Shown here one piece after another: positions 35,549-47,888 of a DNA stretch of 64,000 nt (position 1 is its first letter; each line of letters starts with the position of its first letter). This DNA comes from Membranipora membranacea (Eukaryota > Bryozoa > Gymnolaemata > Cheilostomatida > Membraniporidae). The translations under genes were made by a program, and so were the position numbers. The notes below the pieces were generated by a model. That model made no database searches and was not told where the DNA came from. It saw nothing but the letters and a program-made list of their open reading frames with translations. The stretch is from positions 3,722,001 to 3,786,000 of the forward strand of contig OU612072.1 in the NCBI GenBank assembly GCA_914767715.1. The letters run 5' to 3'.

Positions 35549-35672
35549 TTGAATGCACAGGTCTACTCTAAAACCTGGAACTTTGGCAATGTTTGACTGC
35601 CCCCATTGAGATTTTATTGGGTGCAGTAAAACATTGCCCAGGTTTTGGAGTAGACTTGTGGTTGAATGTATG
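35549..35672. repeat. ~125-bp near-palindrome (MITE or hairpin-RNA type)
   Basis: The left arm (GGTCTACTCTAAAACCTGG, GGCAATGTTT, ACTGCCCCCA) pairs with the right arm (TGGGTGCAGT, AAACATTGCC, CCAGGTTTTGGAGTAGACTT). The loop is about 12 bases and there are a few mismatches and one bulge. Confidence 0.8.
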
Positions 35673-36137
35673 CCATCCTTTATTTAATACTTGAGAGAGA
35701 AGGCCAAGTTCAGTCATGATACAGTATTGACCTTATTTCATTGATTGTTCATACAACATTGCTATTAATAATGTTGGCTCTCTATGGGTTTGGAATAGAG
35801 CCAATACAAGGCCTCATTTTATCCTTCTTAGAACTCCTTGATACCAGTACTCTCATGAAAGCACCTTTGGGAAATAACCAATGTGACGCAGAACATTGTG
35901 CATTATGAAACCAAGGAGTTTTTACTCCTTGATGAAACTTGACCATGGCTTTCATGATAAAAGAACATGCACAATCTTAATTGCACTATCAGGACTAGTG
36001 ATGCGAAAACGGTGATTCAATAAACACTCCATGGTTACCTTGATAGGTATACTTCATGAAATAACTATATGACCTGGCATTTGGCTCCTCCACTCAATCA
36101 TCAAAGTCAACATATTGGCTAAGTATTCTCCACCATA

Positions 36138-36720
36138 TTATGTGGTAAGACATATTTTAGGTTCTCGTTCTCTCGCAAACAGTACAGAAAAACACAGTTT
36201 TAAAAGGTACCGCAACTGCTGTGTAAGAGGAGAACACACTGTTTGGGTAACATAAGAGTTAGGTGGGGTATGATGACGCAGCAATCCAACCGTCACAACG
36301 TGTTGCACCGCAGTGTGACTGGTTCTGCAGGAATCTCCTAACATTCAAAGGGTGGTGTAGGGCGTACATGACTACTATGCCACTTTCTGTACATTTTTTG
36401 AGGTTTCATGGGATTAATAACAAGTGTTGTATTGGATTGAGATCCTAAAGTATAGCTTAGCACTCAACACAACTATTGAACTTTCAGGGTTGACATTAGA
36501 TAAAAGTGGGCAAAGCCTTTACAGCATTGAACCTTTTCTGTAATGAATGCCCATACTGCCCCATACGCCTCCTAAGTCTTATATTGCCCAAACAGTGTTG
36601 TATCATATTACCCAGCGGTTGCCAGCACCTGGATTTGAGAACGTTTTGGAATTGTGTGTTTTTCTGCACTGTTTGCGAGAAAAGGAGAACCTGATGTACC
36701 TAACAACACAGCTATGTCGC
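36138..36720. repeat. Diverged inverted repeat, arms about 200 bp
   Basis: The reverse complement of 36138-36345 aligns with 36540-36720: ACTCTTATGTTACCCAAACA versus AGTCTTATATTGCCCAAACA, and TTTTTCTGTACTGTTTGCGA versus TTTTTCTGCACTGTTTGCGA. Short open frames occur in both arms but shift relative to each other, so this is probably a decayed mobile element and not a gene. Confidence 0.7.
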
Positions 36721-37662
36721 AGAGCAGTGGCGGGACACTCTCCTGTAAGCTCTTTGGCACAAAAAACACTGCATCAAAAGCTTTATGTTTTGTAAGACAA
36801 ACACATGCATTAAGGACCAGGACCACACAAGTTGTGAGTACAGGGTAGACACAAGATGGATAGACTTTGAAGTCTTAGCTAGAAGATGGCCACCTAACCT
36901 TCTGTATTTCCCTCTGTATTATCTACTTCGCTGCTTTACGGTAGCCTCTTATCTATCCAGCTATCAGAGCGTAGAACAGAGTCACTATGTGGAGATGTTC
37001 GCTGATGTTTTGCCTGGGTTAAGTTGTTATCATTGTACACTTTACAACAACTAAGACTGCCATACAACTTTTCAGTACGATAGGTTCTCAATGTTCTGAC
37101 TTTCTGTACATTTCTCTCCAAATTTTTGTTTTAGTTAATTAGGTAGCATTGATGAGTATTAGTTATGTTGTCATTGTTAGCCTCAAGCTTCTGGGATGTC
37201 TCACAGCCACGCATTCCTCTCTACAGCAGGCCCATAATCTTCTGTAGCCTATTGTTGCAAATATTCAATTTGGTTGAATTTACAGTATATATCAATATAA
37301 TGGACATACATGATCATTGGTAAAACAAGTCTGGCTTTGTCATTTGATATAGCTATACTACACTATATAATCTCGACCAGATGACTGCCCTCTAGGATAT
37401 AGTCACAAGTCGGCCGTGGCTATCCTGAAATCATCACTCTATACCTTCACCATTTGTTCTCTTCAAATAACTGAGAAGCTGTTTTATGTTGCATCTGACA
37501 ACAAAATATTACGGATCCTTCGAATTTGTTCTGTCAACTATTTTCATTTGTTCCTACTGTAGTCTTGATGATACATCTCTTAGGTGGTGCATAACATTGA
37601 CAGATTTCACTGGAGACAAAGTCATTAACGGAGGTTATCATCTCTCCGATACCACCAAGAAA

Positions 37663-40600
37663 ATGGATGACGATATAGATTTCGAGACATCTCCAAAGAC
37701 AAAGGTAATGCCAGTTTGAATGCTATCATCTAAAAACTCATTAATCAAATTTTTGATCAAAACATGCTTCAGGAGAATTGAAGGAGAAGATTTATAGCAA
37801 AACATGAAATGAATTGCTTTTTGCAGTTCTAGCAAGGAGTAATAGTCCCTGTTACTCCTTGGTTCTAGCTTCACCTATATCGCAGATAATATCAACCTCA
37901 ATCACTGAGTTAGATAGCTACGTTGACCTTATGAGAAATTGAAATGTTATTATATGAAAGATATTGTAGCTGCAAATCCATCACATCGTATCGTGATCTT
38001 CTTTAAGTGACAGTCCTACTAGACCATATTTGGTATGGTTTCAAAGATCTCAGGCTGTAAACCTAATTGCAGTAAAACTGCTGCAAAGTCTGAAAATTGG
38101 GATCATAGTTAATCATAGTGATTTATTGCCTCACCCTGACCACTATGATCATTGCTTCAGATCCTAACTATGATTCATGTACTTGCCCATCGTGACCCCT
38201 CAACCCAAATGATTAGCACGCTCAATAGAAAAAAAAAACATTCAAAAGTTTGCCCACCCACTCCATGTCTCCACATAATCATTTCGCTGGCTCTAGGTAT
38301 TAATATCTTAGTTTTTATGTAGCAATCAGCAAGAAGAGGTCGCAGAGCTCAGAAACCAGATAACTTTAATGATTCTAGCTTTACTGAAACAAATGAGTCT
38401 ATCGGACAACCGCCCCCAAGCCAAGACATGGTAAGTTTTCCATATGGTGGTATCAAATTGGCACTTATCTTGAAAAGAAGGTTACTTCAGCAGAATGTAT
38501 CATATGAGTGGCTGTTGTCGTGGCAAAACTGGGTCCACTCAACTTCCAATTCAATACCCCTCCCATCTTATCTCATCCCCCTAATCCCTCTTCTACTACC
38601 CTGTTTCTTCCAAACTTCCCCCATATTGAACTCTCGAATGAGGCTTGAAACCCAGGCTTCATTTGTCTACTACAGGGTGAGAGACCTGCACGTAGAGTAG
38701 GTGGATGGGGTGAAGAAGAAGACTCCGACCTAACATCAGGTTCTAAGTCTAAGAGCGCTCGCCGCAGAGGAGACACCCATGAGGAAACAGTCAAGTGAGT
38801 CATAAATCCAGTCACAAATTCGCTCAGAGAAGATTTGTCATCTTGGAATATTAGGACAATTTTGTTGTTGTATTGCTGTTCGTTATCTTGAGAAGAATCC
38901 TCCATCTATGACTGTCAATAATCAGGTACATGCAGGGCACACAACTGATGGTACATACACACCTCATAATGCTCATAACTACCTCTCCAATCTCGCTATA
39001 ATCTTTTGAAAATGTTTGATCTGATCTCATAAATTGCAGTATTCTATCACACTATCTATCACACTATCAAATGTCATTTACATACATGTGAATACACAGT
39101 CACGACCTGTAATGTTTACTTGTTGATGTTTTTAGTACAAATTTCACTAATTTTGATGATGATGACGGATCCGATGACAATGGTGAGTCTGTTTCTCATT
39201 AAAATGTCACAAAAGAGTAACTAGCTTAGGATAAAAGGTCAAAAAGTGTGTGATCTATCTGAAATTACATTTAAACCTAATGTGAAACTAGCCGCCCAGG
39301 CTGTGATCATGTCTCATAACAAGCAAAATAGCATGCTTATGACGGTATACTTATTCAATTTGACATGATAAGTTTTCTCAAATCGGTTTGAATTTAGGCT
39401 CACGAGGGTAGAAACTTCAATTGAAGGCAAATCGGATGCAAAATGATCTACCAGGGCATCATTGTGTATTTTTGTAAGATCATAAGCTCTATAGCAAATT
39501 GTAGCTCAGCTGATGTCATATATAGTGGCTGTAAATAAAGCACTACTAGTGGTGATAAAACATATTTATGGCCATTCATTAGTACAACAAAAGCATACAG
39601 CAGCATATCAGCTATGATATATCTTCTAGGAATATTATATACTAGTTTTCCCCCCCCCCCCCCCTATTTGTAGATATACCAGTGATTCCTGATCTGGAAG
39701 ATTCTGTTGAAGACACAAGTAACCAAATAGCAATAGCACCAAGGTAAATATAGAACTTAGGGCTTTAATCTCTCTGAATTTTGACCAGATAGCTACTGGC
39801 TTGTAGGTTGAGGTGGGAATAGTCATAAAAGATATGAAAGCGTCCTTGAACTATTCGAACATACTGTGGCAGACAGATCTCTTCTTGCCATTTTGATATT
39901 CCAGCATTATGTAGCATTGTGGCAGTCACGCTGTTGTTCACCAGCCTTTGCTCTGTGTAAAAGGCTTTGTCTCCAATTTTCTCAATTGCAATTTAATATG
40001 GTCGGAACTGCATATTGTCGACAAAACCCTAGTTTTGTATAAGAGGTCTGGATACAGGCTTTGATGGGTACTAATATTTCTATGTAAATCCAAAGACACC
40101 ACTGGCCCTGATTTTCTCTAGTATTACATATATTGGTCTCTGGGCATAGACTCAATAACATCTCCCATAATTGTGTGGTAGCATTGTCCACAGTCCAGGT
40201 TCCTTGTTGATAACACGACCAATTTTGATGTGATTTCAAGTTTGAAAATCTCTGTAACAGTCGGCAGCATCTTGTTATCAATGCCATATTTTTTTTTCTT
40301 TAAAATATTCTGTGGCCGAAATTAAGTATTGAACTGTTCATGAGAGGCTTCCAGATTTCCCTCCAGAAGATAGATATTTTTATCTTGACAGCGTCGCCGT
40401 GAACAAAGTTACCTCATACAAAGAACTGGACAGTGACTTACAAAGATCCGCACAGTTTTCTATGCTTGTGAGTATTATCCTCAAAATATTGTGATATGAA
40501 ATGCAGCAGTTGTGTGGCAGATTTATGATTTTTGCTCGCACACTATTAATTTTTTATTTTCCATGCAGCATCTTGCATCATGTATTATTTATCTCCAGAT

Positions 40601-41003
40601 TGAAAAGAGCACTCATTAAGTAACTGTAAATTTTGTTGAATTTATCGGTATTGATGTTGCTATGATGGACCGTGAGCCATCGGCAAAGATCCCCTCTAGG
40701 CATATGAAAAATATTCATATAATACTGTACTAAAGTACTATTAACACATACCTGAAACAAACTCTGATAGATGAAACTTAAAACGCTGTGGAGTCAATAC
40801 TACAGTCTATGATCACTCTGTTTTTGCAGGATGGGGACGTAGATCTGAAACTCCTCACAAGATATCTTGTTTCAGAAGCTGAGGCTACAGAAGAAGATAA
40901 AGTTTGGAACTGGGACCATGTGTTCACAGAGATAGCCTCAGAACTTCAAGCACAATGGGATGCTAATGATCCAGACAATGTAGCTGAACCTATTGCCACT
41001 TAG
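37663..41003 (+). CDS. IFT43: Intraflagellar transport protein 43 (IFT-A subunit)
   Basis: IFT43 is a peripheral subunit of the IFT-A complex, which drives retrograde transport in cilia. Seven exons fit in phase: 37663-37704, 38323-38430, 38676-38794, 39136-39182, 39674-39743, 40392-40467 and 40830-41003, giving 211 residues, close to the usual ~208. Recognisable features in order: a basic GRRAQ motif in exon 2, a Gly-Trp stretch (RVGGWGEEED) in exon 3, DIPVIPDLED in exon 5, VTSYKELDSDL in exon 6 and the conserved C-terminal block GDVDLKLLTRYL and WNWDHVFTEIASEL in exon 7. The start ATG gives MDDDIDFE, an acidic beginning typical of the family. Splice sites are canonical, with a poly-C-rich tract before exon 5. 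Confidence 0.93.
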
Positions 41004-41606
41004 GCTATGTTGAGTACATAGGTTAACATAACGCTGGCAGCAAATTTGGCATGCCATAGTCATGGAACGGAATTATAATGATGAAATCTGTAACATAGGC
41101 ATCTACAAGTTTTAGAAGAAACAGACCGAAATTGGTATTCCAATAAAAATGATCAAAAATTTTCTTCATTATTTAAACAAAACTTTGATAAATATTTGAT
41201 CACTGGTTAAGCAATATAACATGTATTACATAGATTGTACTGACTGTCATGTTGCATTATTTTCATCTAATTGTGTGTCTGCAAATTGCTATCGTAAGTG
41301 ACTAATTTATCGGGTTTCCAAGTGTCATTTTTCCTAACAAGGCATTCTGAATCCTGAGTATATATTGTGTGCTCATGAAAGACCCAGGATAGTGATTCGA
41401 TTCAGATCTCACATCTCATGTGACAGATACTAGGTTCAAACTAAACAATTGAATGAGACGAAAGTAGTAAGCGCTATCTTTATTTCAGGCGCTTTAATGA
41501 TGAAGGTACTACTATAATATAGTTTACGGTCAACCACTAGTGTGTATGTACAAGAATGGTCACGACACACTATAATATTTTGTAACCCTCAAAATAGAAA
41601 TGCTAT

Positions 41607-43116
41607 GGTTCTTGTCACATAAATATTTGAATCATCTAATATCCCTAACCACGAGTATTTTTGACACGATGTAAACCCACTAGTCTTGGAACTCTCTGTT
41701 CAACGAGCAACTTATCTGGAGGTTGACCCTTTTATAACACTAATATGTGTGGGTTACAGAAAAGATCTGAATCAAATTTGGTGGATATTATTAAAAACAC
41801 TCGTGTAAATGGACTGCTGTGTTGTTTAACACAATATGAGAAAGGTATTTACCGTGGTATTGCATCCGATGTATATTCATAGCCATTTTTGATGTCTATT
41901 TCCTTCCGAGAATTGTAAACCATACTTTATGACATAAATGGCGCCACATAATCAGGGTGACGATTTGTAGCTCTATCAATCTGGCCAGAGATTGGAGAAT
42001 GCAAACTTGGTCTAGAGTCATTATTTGGTATTGCGCGTAGCATAAACATTTACTTCAATAAGCGATAGAAGGTGACAACATGTATACAAAGATATCAATA
42101 TATTTTGATTTATTATTTTCTATACAAAAAGTAGCATACGGTTGTACTCATAAAATAGAATATATTTCTTATGATCACTTCACTGTAAATCAATCAATAA
42201 TCACGCAAAAAAGACCTTGTTAGTTTCGGCGAAACCCATAATAATTCTATTATTGCAGGAACTTTTCATTCATATTCACTGGATTTCCATGGATCGACCT
42301 GAGCAAAATTCAAGGCTGTTCGATCCATGGGAATACTTCCCGGTTCGCGCTGAGATTGAAAGGTTCTTGTCACATAAATATTTGAATCATCTGATATCCC
42401 TAACCACGAGTATTTTTGACACGATGTAAACCCACTAGTCATGGAACTCCCTGTTCAACGATCTTATCAACTTATCTGGAGCTTGACCCTTTTATAACAC
42501 TAATATGTGTGGGTTACGGAAAAGATCTGAATCAAATTGGGTGGATGTTATTAAAAACAGTCGTGGAAATGGACTGCTGTGTTGTTTAACACAATATGAG
42601 AAAGGTATTTACCGTGGTATTGCAATCGATGTATATTCATAGCCATTTCTGATGTATATTATCTTCCGAGAATTGTAAACCATACTTTATGGCGTAAATG
42701 GCGCCACATAATCAGGGTGACGATTTGTAGCTCTATCAATCTGGCCAGAGATTGGAGAATGCAAACTTGGTCTAGAGTCATTATTTGGTATTGCGCGTAG
42801 CATAAACATTTACTTCAATAAGCGATAGAAGGTGACAACATGTATACAAAGATATCAATATATTTTGATTTATTATTTTCTATACAAAAAGTAGCATACA
42901 GTTGTACTCATAAAATAGAATATATTTCTTATGATCACTTCACTGTAAATCAATCAATAATCACGCCAACAAAGACCTTTTTAGTTTCGGCGAAGCTCAT
43001 AATATTTCTATTATTGGAGGAATTGTTCATTTATATTCACTGGATTTCCATGGATCGACCTGAGCAAAATTCAAGGCTGTTCGATCCATGGGAATACTTC
43101 CCGGTTCGCGCTGAGA
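41607..43116. repeat. ~755-bp tandem duplication inside copy A
   Basis: Both units begin GGTTCTTGTCACATAAATAT (41607 and 42362) and run to CGCGCTGAGAT. Copy B of the segmental duplication has one unit. Each unit contains an inverted pair CATGGATCGA / TCGATCCATG spaced about 22 bp. Confidence 0.9.
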
Positions 43117-43139
43117 TCGAATGTTCGGTTCATGCGGTA

Positions 43140-43265
43140 CTGTGTTTATATACAGCGCGCTGGCATGGCCAGTGGTTGTCATGGCCAGTGGTTGTCATGG
43201 CCAGTGGTTGTCATCAAAGGCTGAAGATTGTGAGGCCTTGGTTCTAGTCCCGGCGGCAGATGATT
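43140..43265 (+). repeat. tRNA-like SINE head with a 17-bp triplication (copy A)
   Basis: CATGGCCAGTGGTTGT occurs three times in tandem (about 43163-43213), followed by GGTTCTAGTCCCGGCGGCAG, which fits a Pol III B-box. Copy B (57140-57215) has the same sequence with one unit only. Confidence 0.5.
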
Positions 43266-43416
43266 TTGAGGTTTCAACTCGACCTCAAACCATAGCAATG
43301 GATGCGTATTTCGACGGCAAGCCAAGTGGTGACGACTCAAAATTTATATGGAACACAGGATATCAGGTTACACCAGGGAGTGTGAGACTTCCTGGTTATA
43401 CAGCACAAACAAGTTG

Positions 43417-44714
43417 TTATTGCCATGGATAACTTCCATTACGTCCATGATATATCAATATAGACAACAAAATCACCACTAAGATGGCGCCAACTGGAGC
43501 AAAAACAAACATGCATATGTTACCTACACTAACTGTGGGCTCAGGGTCATGATTCTTGGTTGACTCGTCTTCACTCAGAATCCACGAGTCGATTTCTTCT
43601 TGATCTGTTATGTCGCGGGTTGCTGAGTTCCAGTCAGACAGCGATTTGGGGAAAAGATCGATTTCTGCTCTAACCTTTGCACCTGTGCCAAGGATTCCTG
43701 AAATACAAAACTGAGTGTGGCAGAACTGCATTGGATAGGGCCCATCCTTGTAATAGCGTAGAGTCAGAAGCTTCTCTGCATTACTGCTGTTTTCCACAAT
43801 GCTGTCTATCACAGTTGATGCGTCGTTACTGTTTTCCTGACAGCCGAGCCCGAGTCTGTTTGGATGTCGTGTGCCTGACTGGTCACTCTGTATATACCAG
43901 TAGATGATACAGACAGCACCATTTATTACATCCCAGGCCATCAACCCTTCTGTTCTCGATGCAAAGGCAGCCTGCTGGTAGTAAAATGATTCTGTGTGAT
44001 CCGGTTTGACACTGACAAGTGGGTCTCGTACCTCAGTACCTTTAATCTAGAAATCATCAAAATACAAGCATTGTGAGACATAGAAAATTTATAACCAACT
44101 TGACTTCGGCAACACAGTTGCAGACCAACCACAGTTGTTGACTGTAATTTGAATCGAGAGATCAATCAACCTTTATCACCAGTTCTTTGCCATTAATTTC
44201 TAGTTTGATTTTCTTTGTTACTGAGTAAAGTACTGCAGAACAGCTAACATCATAAAACTCTTACATGTGTTGGGTACATGATAATGATTTACTAAAGTTG
44301 TTGGATAAGAATTAATGATATATATAAGAGAGTTTGGCTTGGGATCAAATGAGTCTCCTTGGTTTGAATTTATCCTTTTGATAATGTCGATATAAGGCAT
44401 TCTTGAAAAATTACCTTTTTGAATACCGGTTTTGTCAGCCTCCATTTGCTGAAATTGGTTAAGTTGATGATGATCTTAGCCCATCTTTCTTCTGCGTTAG
44501 CCCTCTCCCACAACGCCTTGGCTGCTGCAACAGATTGTCCAAGGACGGTAGATATAGCAATGAGTTCTCTCTTTACTATATGATGCTCTACAGCAATATC
44601 GGTCTTGTTAATGCTGCCAAGACTAACACCATATCCTGGCTCTAGAATATTCTTAGCTGAAAAGGTTCCCAGTACCAGGACTGTCAGAAGCAACAACTGC
44701 AGAAATTTAGCCAT
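43417..44714 (-). CDS. Actinoporin-like pore-forming-family protein with C-terminal membrane anchor, copy A
   Basis: Exon 1 is 44714-44415 (100 codons) and exon 2 is 44046-43417 (209 codons plus stop), joined in phase 0: 309 residues. Residues 1-20 are a signal peptide; a Lys-Arg at 48-49 looks like a propeptide cleavage site. About 50-235 resembles the cytolysin fold of sea-anemone actinoporins: an amphipathic N-terminal helix-like stretch (ELIAISTVLGQSVAAAKALWE), a strand pair around SKWRLTK, an aromatic Tyr-Trp-Tyr cluster (residues 147-149) and a Gly-Ala-Lys-Val...Glu-Ile-Asp terminal strand. An acidic linker and a hydrophobic helix at about 276-298 follow, with a short basic tail, so it is predicted to be a type I membrane protein. 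Classical actinoporins lack this anchor. Whether it forms pores is unknown. The family call rests on pattern, not search. Confidence 0.6.
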
Positions 44715-44814
44715 ACTTGAGTTCGCTAGTATGTTCTGCTTACAAATAAAGCAATGAGTTAGATTGTTCAAAGTACAAATGCCTGAGTGTATGCAGTTTG
44801 TATAAAAAATGATT

Positions 44815-44988
44815 TATAATAAAGGATTTATCAGATAAAAACACAACACAATTGATTGTACAATCGAATACAATCGAGTACAAAAGAATATTTACACATT
44901 ATGGTTATCAAGGATCTGAATAGTTAATGCCAACTGAAGTGGACAGATTGCGTTGTGTGTTTTATCTGATAAATCCTTTATTATCAAT
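44815..44988. mobile_element. MITE with ~32-bp terminal inverted repeats
   Basis: ATAATAAAGGATTTATCAGA at the left end pairs with TCTGATAAATCCTTTATTAT at the right end; the arms continue as TAAAAACACAAC / GTTGTGTGTTTTA. Flanking TA dinucleotides suggest a TA target site. A decayed version of the right end is seen after copy B (near 60067-60090). Confidence 0.75.
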
Positions 44989-45077
44989 AGATTTTCAGAC
45001 GCTAAGTCTTTGTAAACCCAGACAACATCAGACATTATATGGAACATTAGCATTGAGACACTGAGGCGTACATAGCG

Positions 45078-46867
45078 ACATTTAAAGGTTTAGTAGCATT
45101 GGTGTTATCATTGCCGAGCAGCTCATAGACCGGTGATCACCCACAAGGCCACTGCCATAAAGCCACTGCCAAAAAGCCACTTGCCATAAAGCCACTGGCA
45201 AAAGAGCCACTGGCCATAAAGCCACTGACCAAAAGGCCACTGGTCATGAGGCCACTGGATAAAAGGCCACTGGTCAAAAAGCCACTGGTCATAAGGCCAC
45301 TGGTTAAAAAGCCACTGCCCAAAAAGCCACTGGTTTCATAATAGTAGAAGTCTGATATCAACTTTCCATTGACATGTTTTTTGGGCCTGTAAAACAAAAT
45401 TCTAGCTCTTGAATCTTGATATGCCATTTATAAACAATTTTTTATTTCTACTCACTGATTCCCATTTTAGTAAAAGTTAGAAAAGATCCCACCCACCCTT
45501 TGCAAATAAATATTTTAAATGACTCCACCAGGACATTTTCTCACATATTTTTTCTGTACCATAACCCCGAATTAATACATTAAAATGTATCTTGATGGAC
45601 AAATTAAAGTTATCACAAGCTAACAGTCAGCACTTTTAGATCGAAGCAAAGCAGCATTGAGAAGAGACAGTGGTGAAGCCTTTTTGATTTTGACATGCCA
45701 CATGCCAAGTACGAGTGAGTTGCATACCCTACTGGGAACAACAGAAAATGTCAGTGATCAGGTTACAAAACTTTAAGCAATAGCGATCAAGTTGAGTCCG
45801 TTGGGTTTTTTGGTCATCAATAAAAAAAACATTCGATGGATGCACAGATAGATCTTGGTAGAGGCTTGTATTGTTCACAAGAGAGTTTAGTCTTTGTGTA
45901 GTATCAGATCTGATATAACCATGTGATAATCAAAATTGATTACAGGGTGCATTGGGTAAAAATGATACTTGAAATCTTTCCGTGTGAATATAAATTATTG
46001 TCACGTTACGAAGAAAAAAATCAAAAGAGCTACACCGCTGTCTCTGCTCAGTGCGGCATTGCTTCGACCTAAAAGTGCTGACTGTTTGATTGCGATGACG
46101 TTAATTTGTCCACCAAGTTAAATTTTAATGATTTAATTGGGGGTTACGGTACAGAAAAAATATGTGGGAAGATATCCAGGTGGAGTCATTTGAAATACTT
46201 ATTTGCAAAGGGTGGGTGGGATCTTTTCTAACATTACTAAAATGGGAATCAGTGAGTAGAAATAAAAAAATCATTGAAAAGTGGAATATCAAGAGCTAGA
46301 ATTTTGTTTTATAGGCCCAAAGAAACATGTCAATGAAAAGTTGATATCAGACTTCTATGATGTAACCATTGAACCAGTGGCTTTTTGGGCAGTGACTCTT
46401 TGGCCAGTGACCTTATTACCGGTGGCCTTTTGACCAGTGGCCTTCTAACCAGTGGCCTTTTATCCGGTGGCCTTATGACCAGTGGCCTTTTGGCCAGTGG
46501 CTTTATGGCCAGTGGCTTTTTGGCCAGTGGCTTTATGGCCAGTGGCTTTTTGGCCAGTGGCTTTATGGCCAGTGGCTTTATGGCCAGTGGCCTTTTGAAC
46601 CGAAATCCATATACCAGGTTTTTTGTTGATAACTCAATCAAATTTGATCGATTTTGAATTTGAAAATTACAATATATTTAGCAGCTTGTTGTTAACAGTT
46701 TGATACAAATTATAGGCAAAAAAATCTTGAAGAAAGAATAACATCTAGTCGATAACAAGATACTGCTTATTGTAAAGCAAATCCGATCACAATTGATCGA
46801 GTTATCAACAAAAATCCTGGTATATTAACTGAGGATAAGGATAACACCAATGCTATTAAACCTTCCA
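45078..46867. mobile_element. Foldback-type element with 15-bp minisatellite arms
   Basis: Outer ends are inverted (CGACATTTAAAGGTTTAGTA at 45078; CTATTAAACCTTCCAATGTC near 46853). Inside each arm is a 15-bp tandem array: GCCACTGGCCATAAA-type units at 45147-45335 and the complementary GGCCAGTGGCTTTAT-type units at 46374-46597. Inner parts are also inverted: CCCATTTTAGTAAAAGTTAG versus CTAACATTACTAAAATGGGA. No transposase is seen. The structure fits foldback transposons, with decay. The open frames over the arrays are artefacts of a unit length divisible by three. Confidence 0.8.
46606..46835. mobile_element. Short palindromic MITE nested in the right arm of the foldback element
   Basis: ATATACCAGGTTTTTTGTTG with GATAACTCAATC at the left end is inverted at the right end (GATCGAGTTATC, AACAAAAATCCTGGTATAT). 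It sits between the minisatellite and the outer inverted end of the right arm only, so it inserted after the foldback element formed. Confidence 0.75.
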
Positions 46868-47888
46868 ATGTCGTTACATCGCCCACAATTTAATGCCGCA
46901 CTTCAGCTGTATATGGTGTCCTGACTAGGTTTGTTCTTTAGAGTATGGTCTTTGTCATTTTGTCAGTCGGACCCTAGGGTAAGAAATCAATAAAAGAAAG
47001 AATATATCAACCTCTGGACCCAATTGAGTAAAACTGATGATAGGATTAAAGTTGATCTTAATGATATCTTGTCTACAGAAAGCTGGAGGGCCATTGCTTG
47101 TTGATTGTTGCTAGCTCTCAATCTATTGCTTGTTGCTTATAGAGGGAGGGAAACTCCAGAAACATATGATACTCCTTTTTTCAGAGGCATGAGCTATTGT
47201 GTTATTTGCCCATGGTGTTGCTTTGCACAATGGCTCATTATGGATGATGGCTCTTAGGAGAGCCTGATGCCCTCAGCACAGAGATCAAGCCCAAACGATA
47301 GGACTAGACGTTCGGCTCCACAAATATCAGATTGGTATGCATAATACTTGTCCATTACCCTTCCATACCTGGTACATCGCTAGAACAAGGTTGTTCCCTC
47401 TTGATGTGATGAGATTTAAAAAGTTGTGTATCAAGGGGCCTCGAAACACAACTTTTGCATTATCACTCCTCCACCACAGAGGGAATTAAAATTTCATTAT
47501 GATTGTACAAGAAAAGTAATACTTAGATAGGATGCCATTGGTCATAATGCCTTCTTATTGCTTCTTTTATTTTTGTTTTCACATGGTATTATTTGCTTCA
47601 TGCATTGATCGGTGGTTAATAAAGTTCATAATATAATGCAACAACAAAAACACCAGGGGCAATAATACAGGTGAAGGTACCACCGCACAGTAAATGAGGC
47701 CCTAAATACAAATTGGCCAACTTTTCAATTGTGTCAAAATGCCACGCTGGTCATAACACCAGGTTGAGCCATATACAAAAATGCCACAATGGATTTATGT
47801 GACTGACACTGTTTGCCACATAAATACTCCGTTCCCATATATGTGTAGATCAGAAGAGTGTATACAAGTAACAAGAGTCAAATTAGAA
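46868..47888. other. Non-coding sequence, nothing recognised
   Basis: No coding exon or repeat structure that I can support. Confidence 0.3.

Larger units (their letters stand above)
34325..37662. promoter_or_regulatory. Divergent intergenic region between PNPT1 and IFT43
   Basis: PNPT1 (minus) and IFT43 (plus) are head to head. The unresolved first exon of PNPT1 probably lies at 34330-34600. The rest holds a palindromic element (35549-35672) and an inverted pair of repeats (36138-36345 and 36540-36720). I cannot place promoters exactly. Confidence 0.35.
41337..44990. repeat. Segmental duplication, copy A
   Basis: It matches 56122-60095 in direct orientation from AACAAGGCATTCTGAATCCTG onward, through the actinoporin-like gene and about 250 bp beyond its start. 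Differences: copy A has an extra internal 755-bp tandem unit, and copy B has extra blocks at 57304-57811 and about 58597-59192. Coding parts are the best conserved. Confidence 0.9.

Noticed and set aside
36263-37054. Several overlapping short frames as a gene
   Set aside because: Frames switch within an inverted repeat and lack consistent splice sites.
45137-45427. 96-residue repetitive frame in the left foldback arm
   Set aside because: Same minisatellite artefact.
46330-46657. Open frames on both strands over the 15-bp array (repeats such as KPLAI or SGFMA)
   Set aside because: The unit length is divisible by three, so frames stay open by construction; no start context or splice evidence.
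44815-46867. CRISPR array
   Set aside because: The short regular units are contiguous minisatellites without spacers in a eukaryotic genome.
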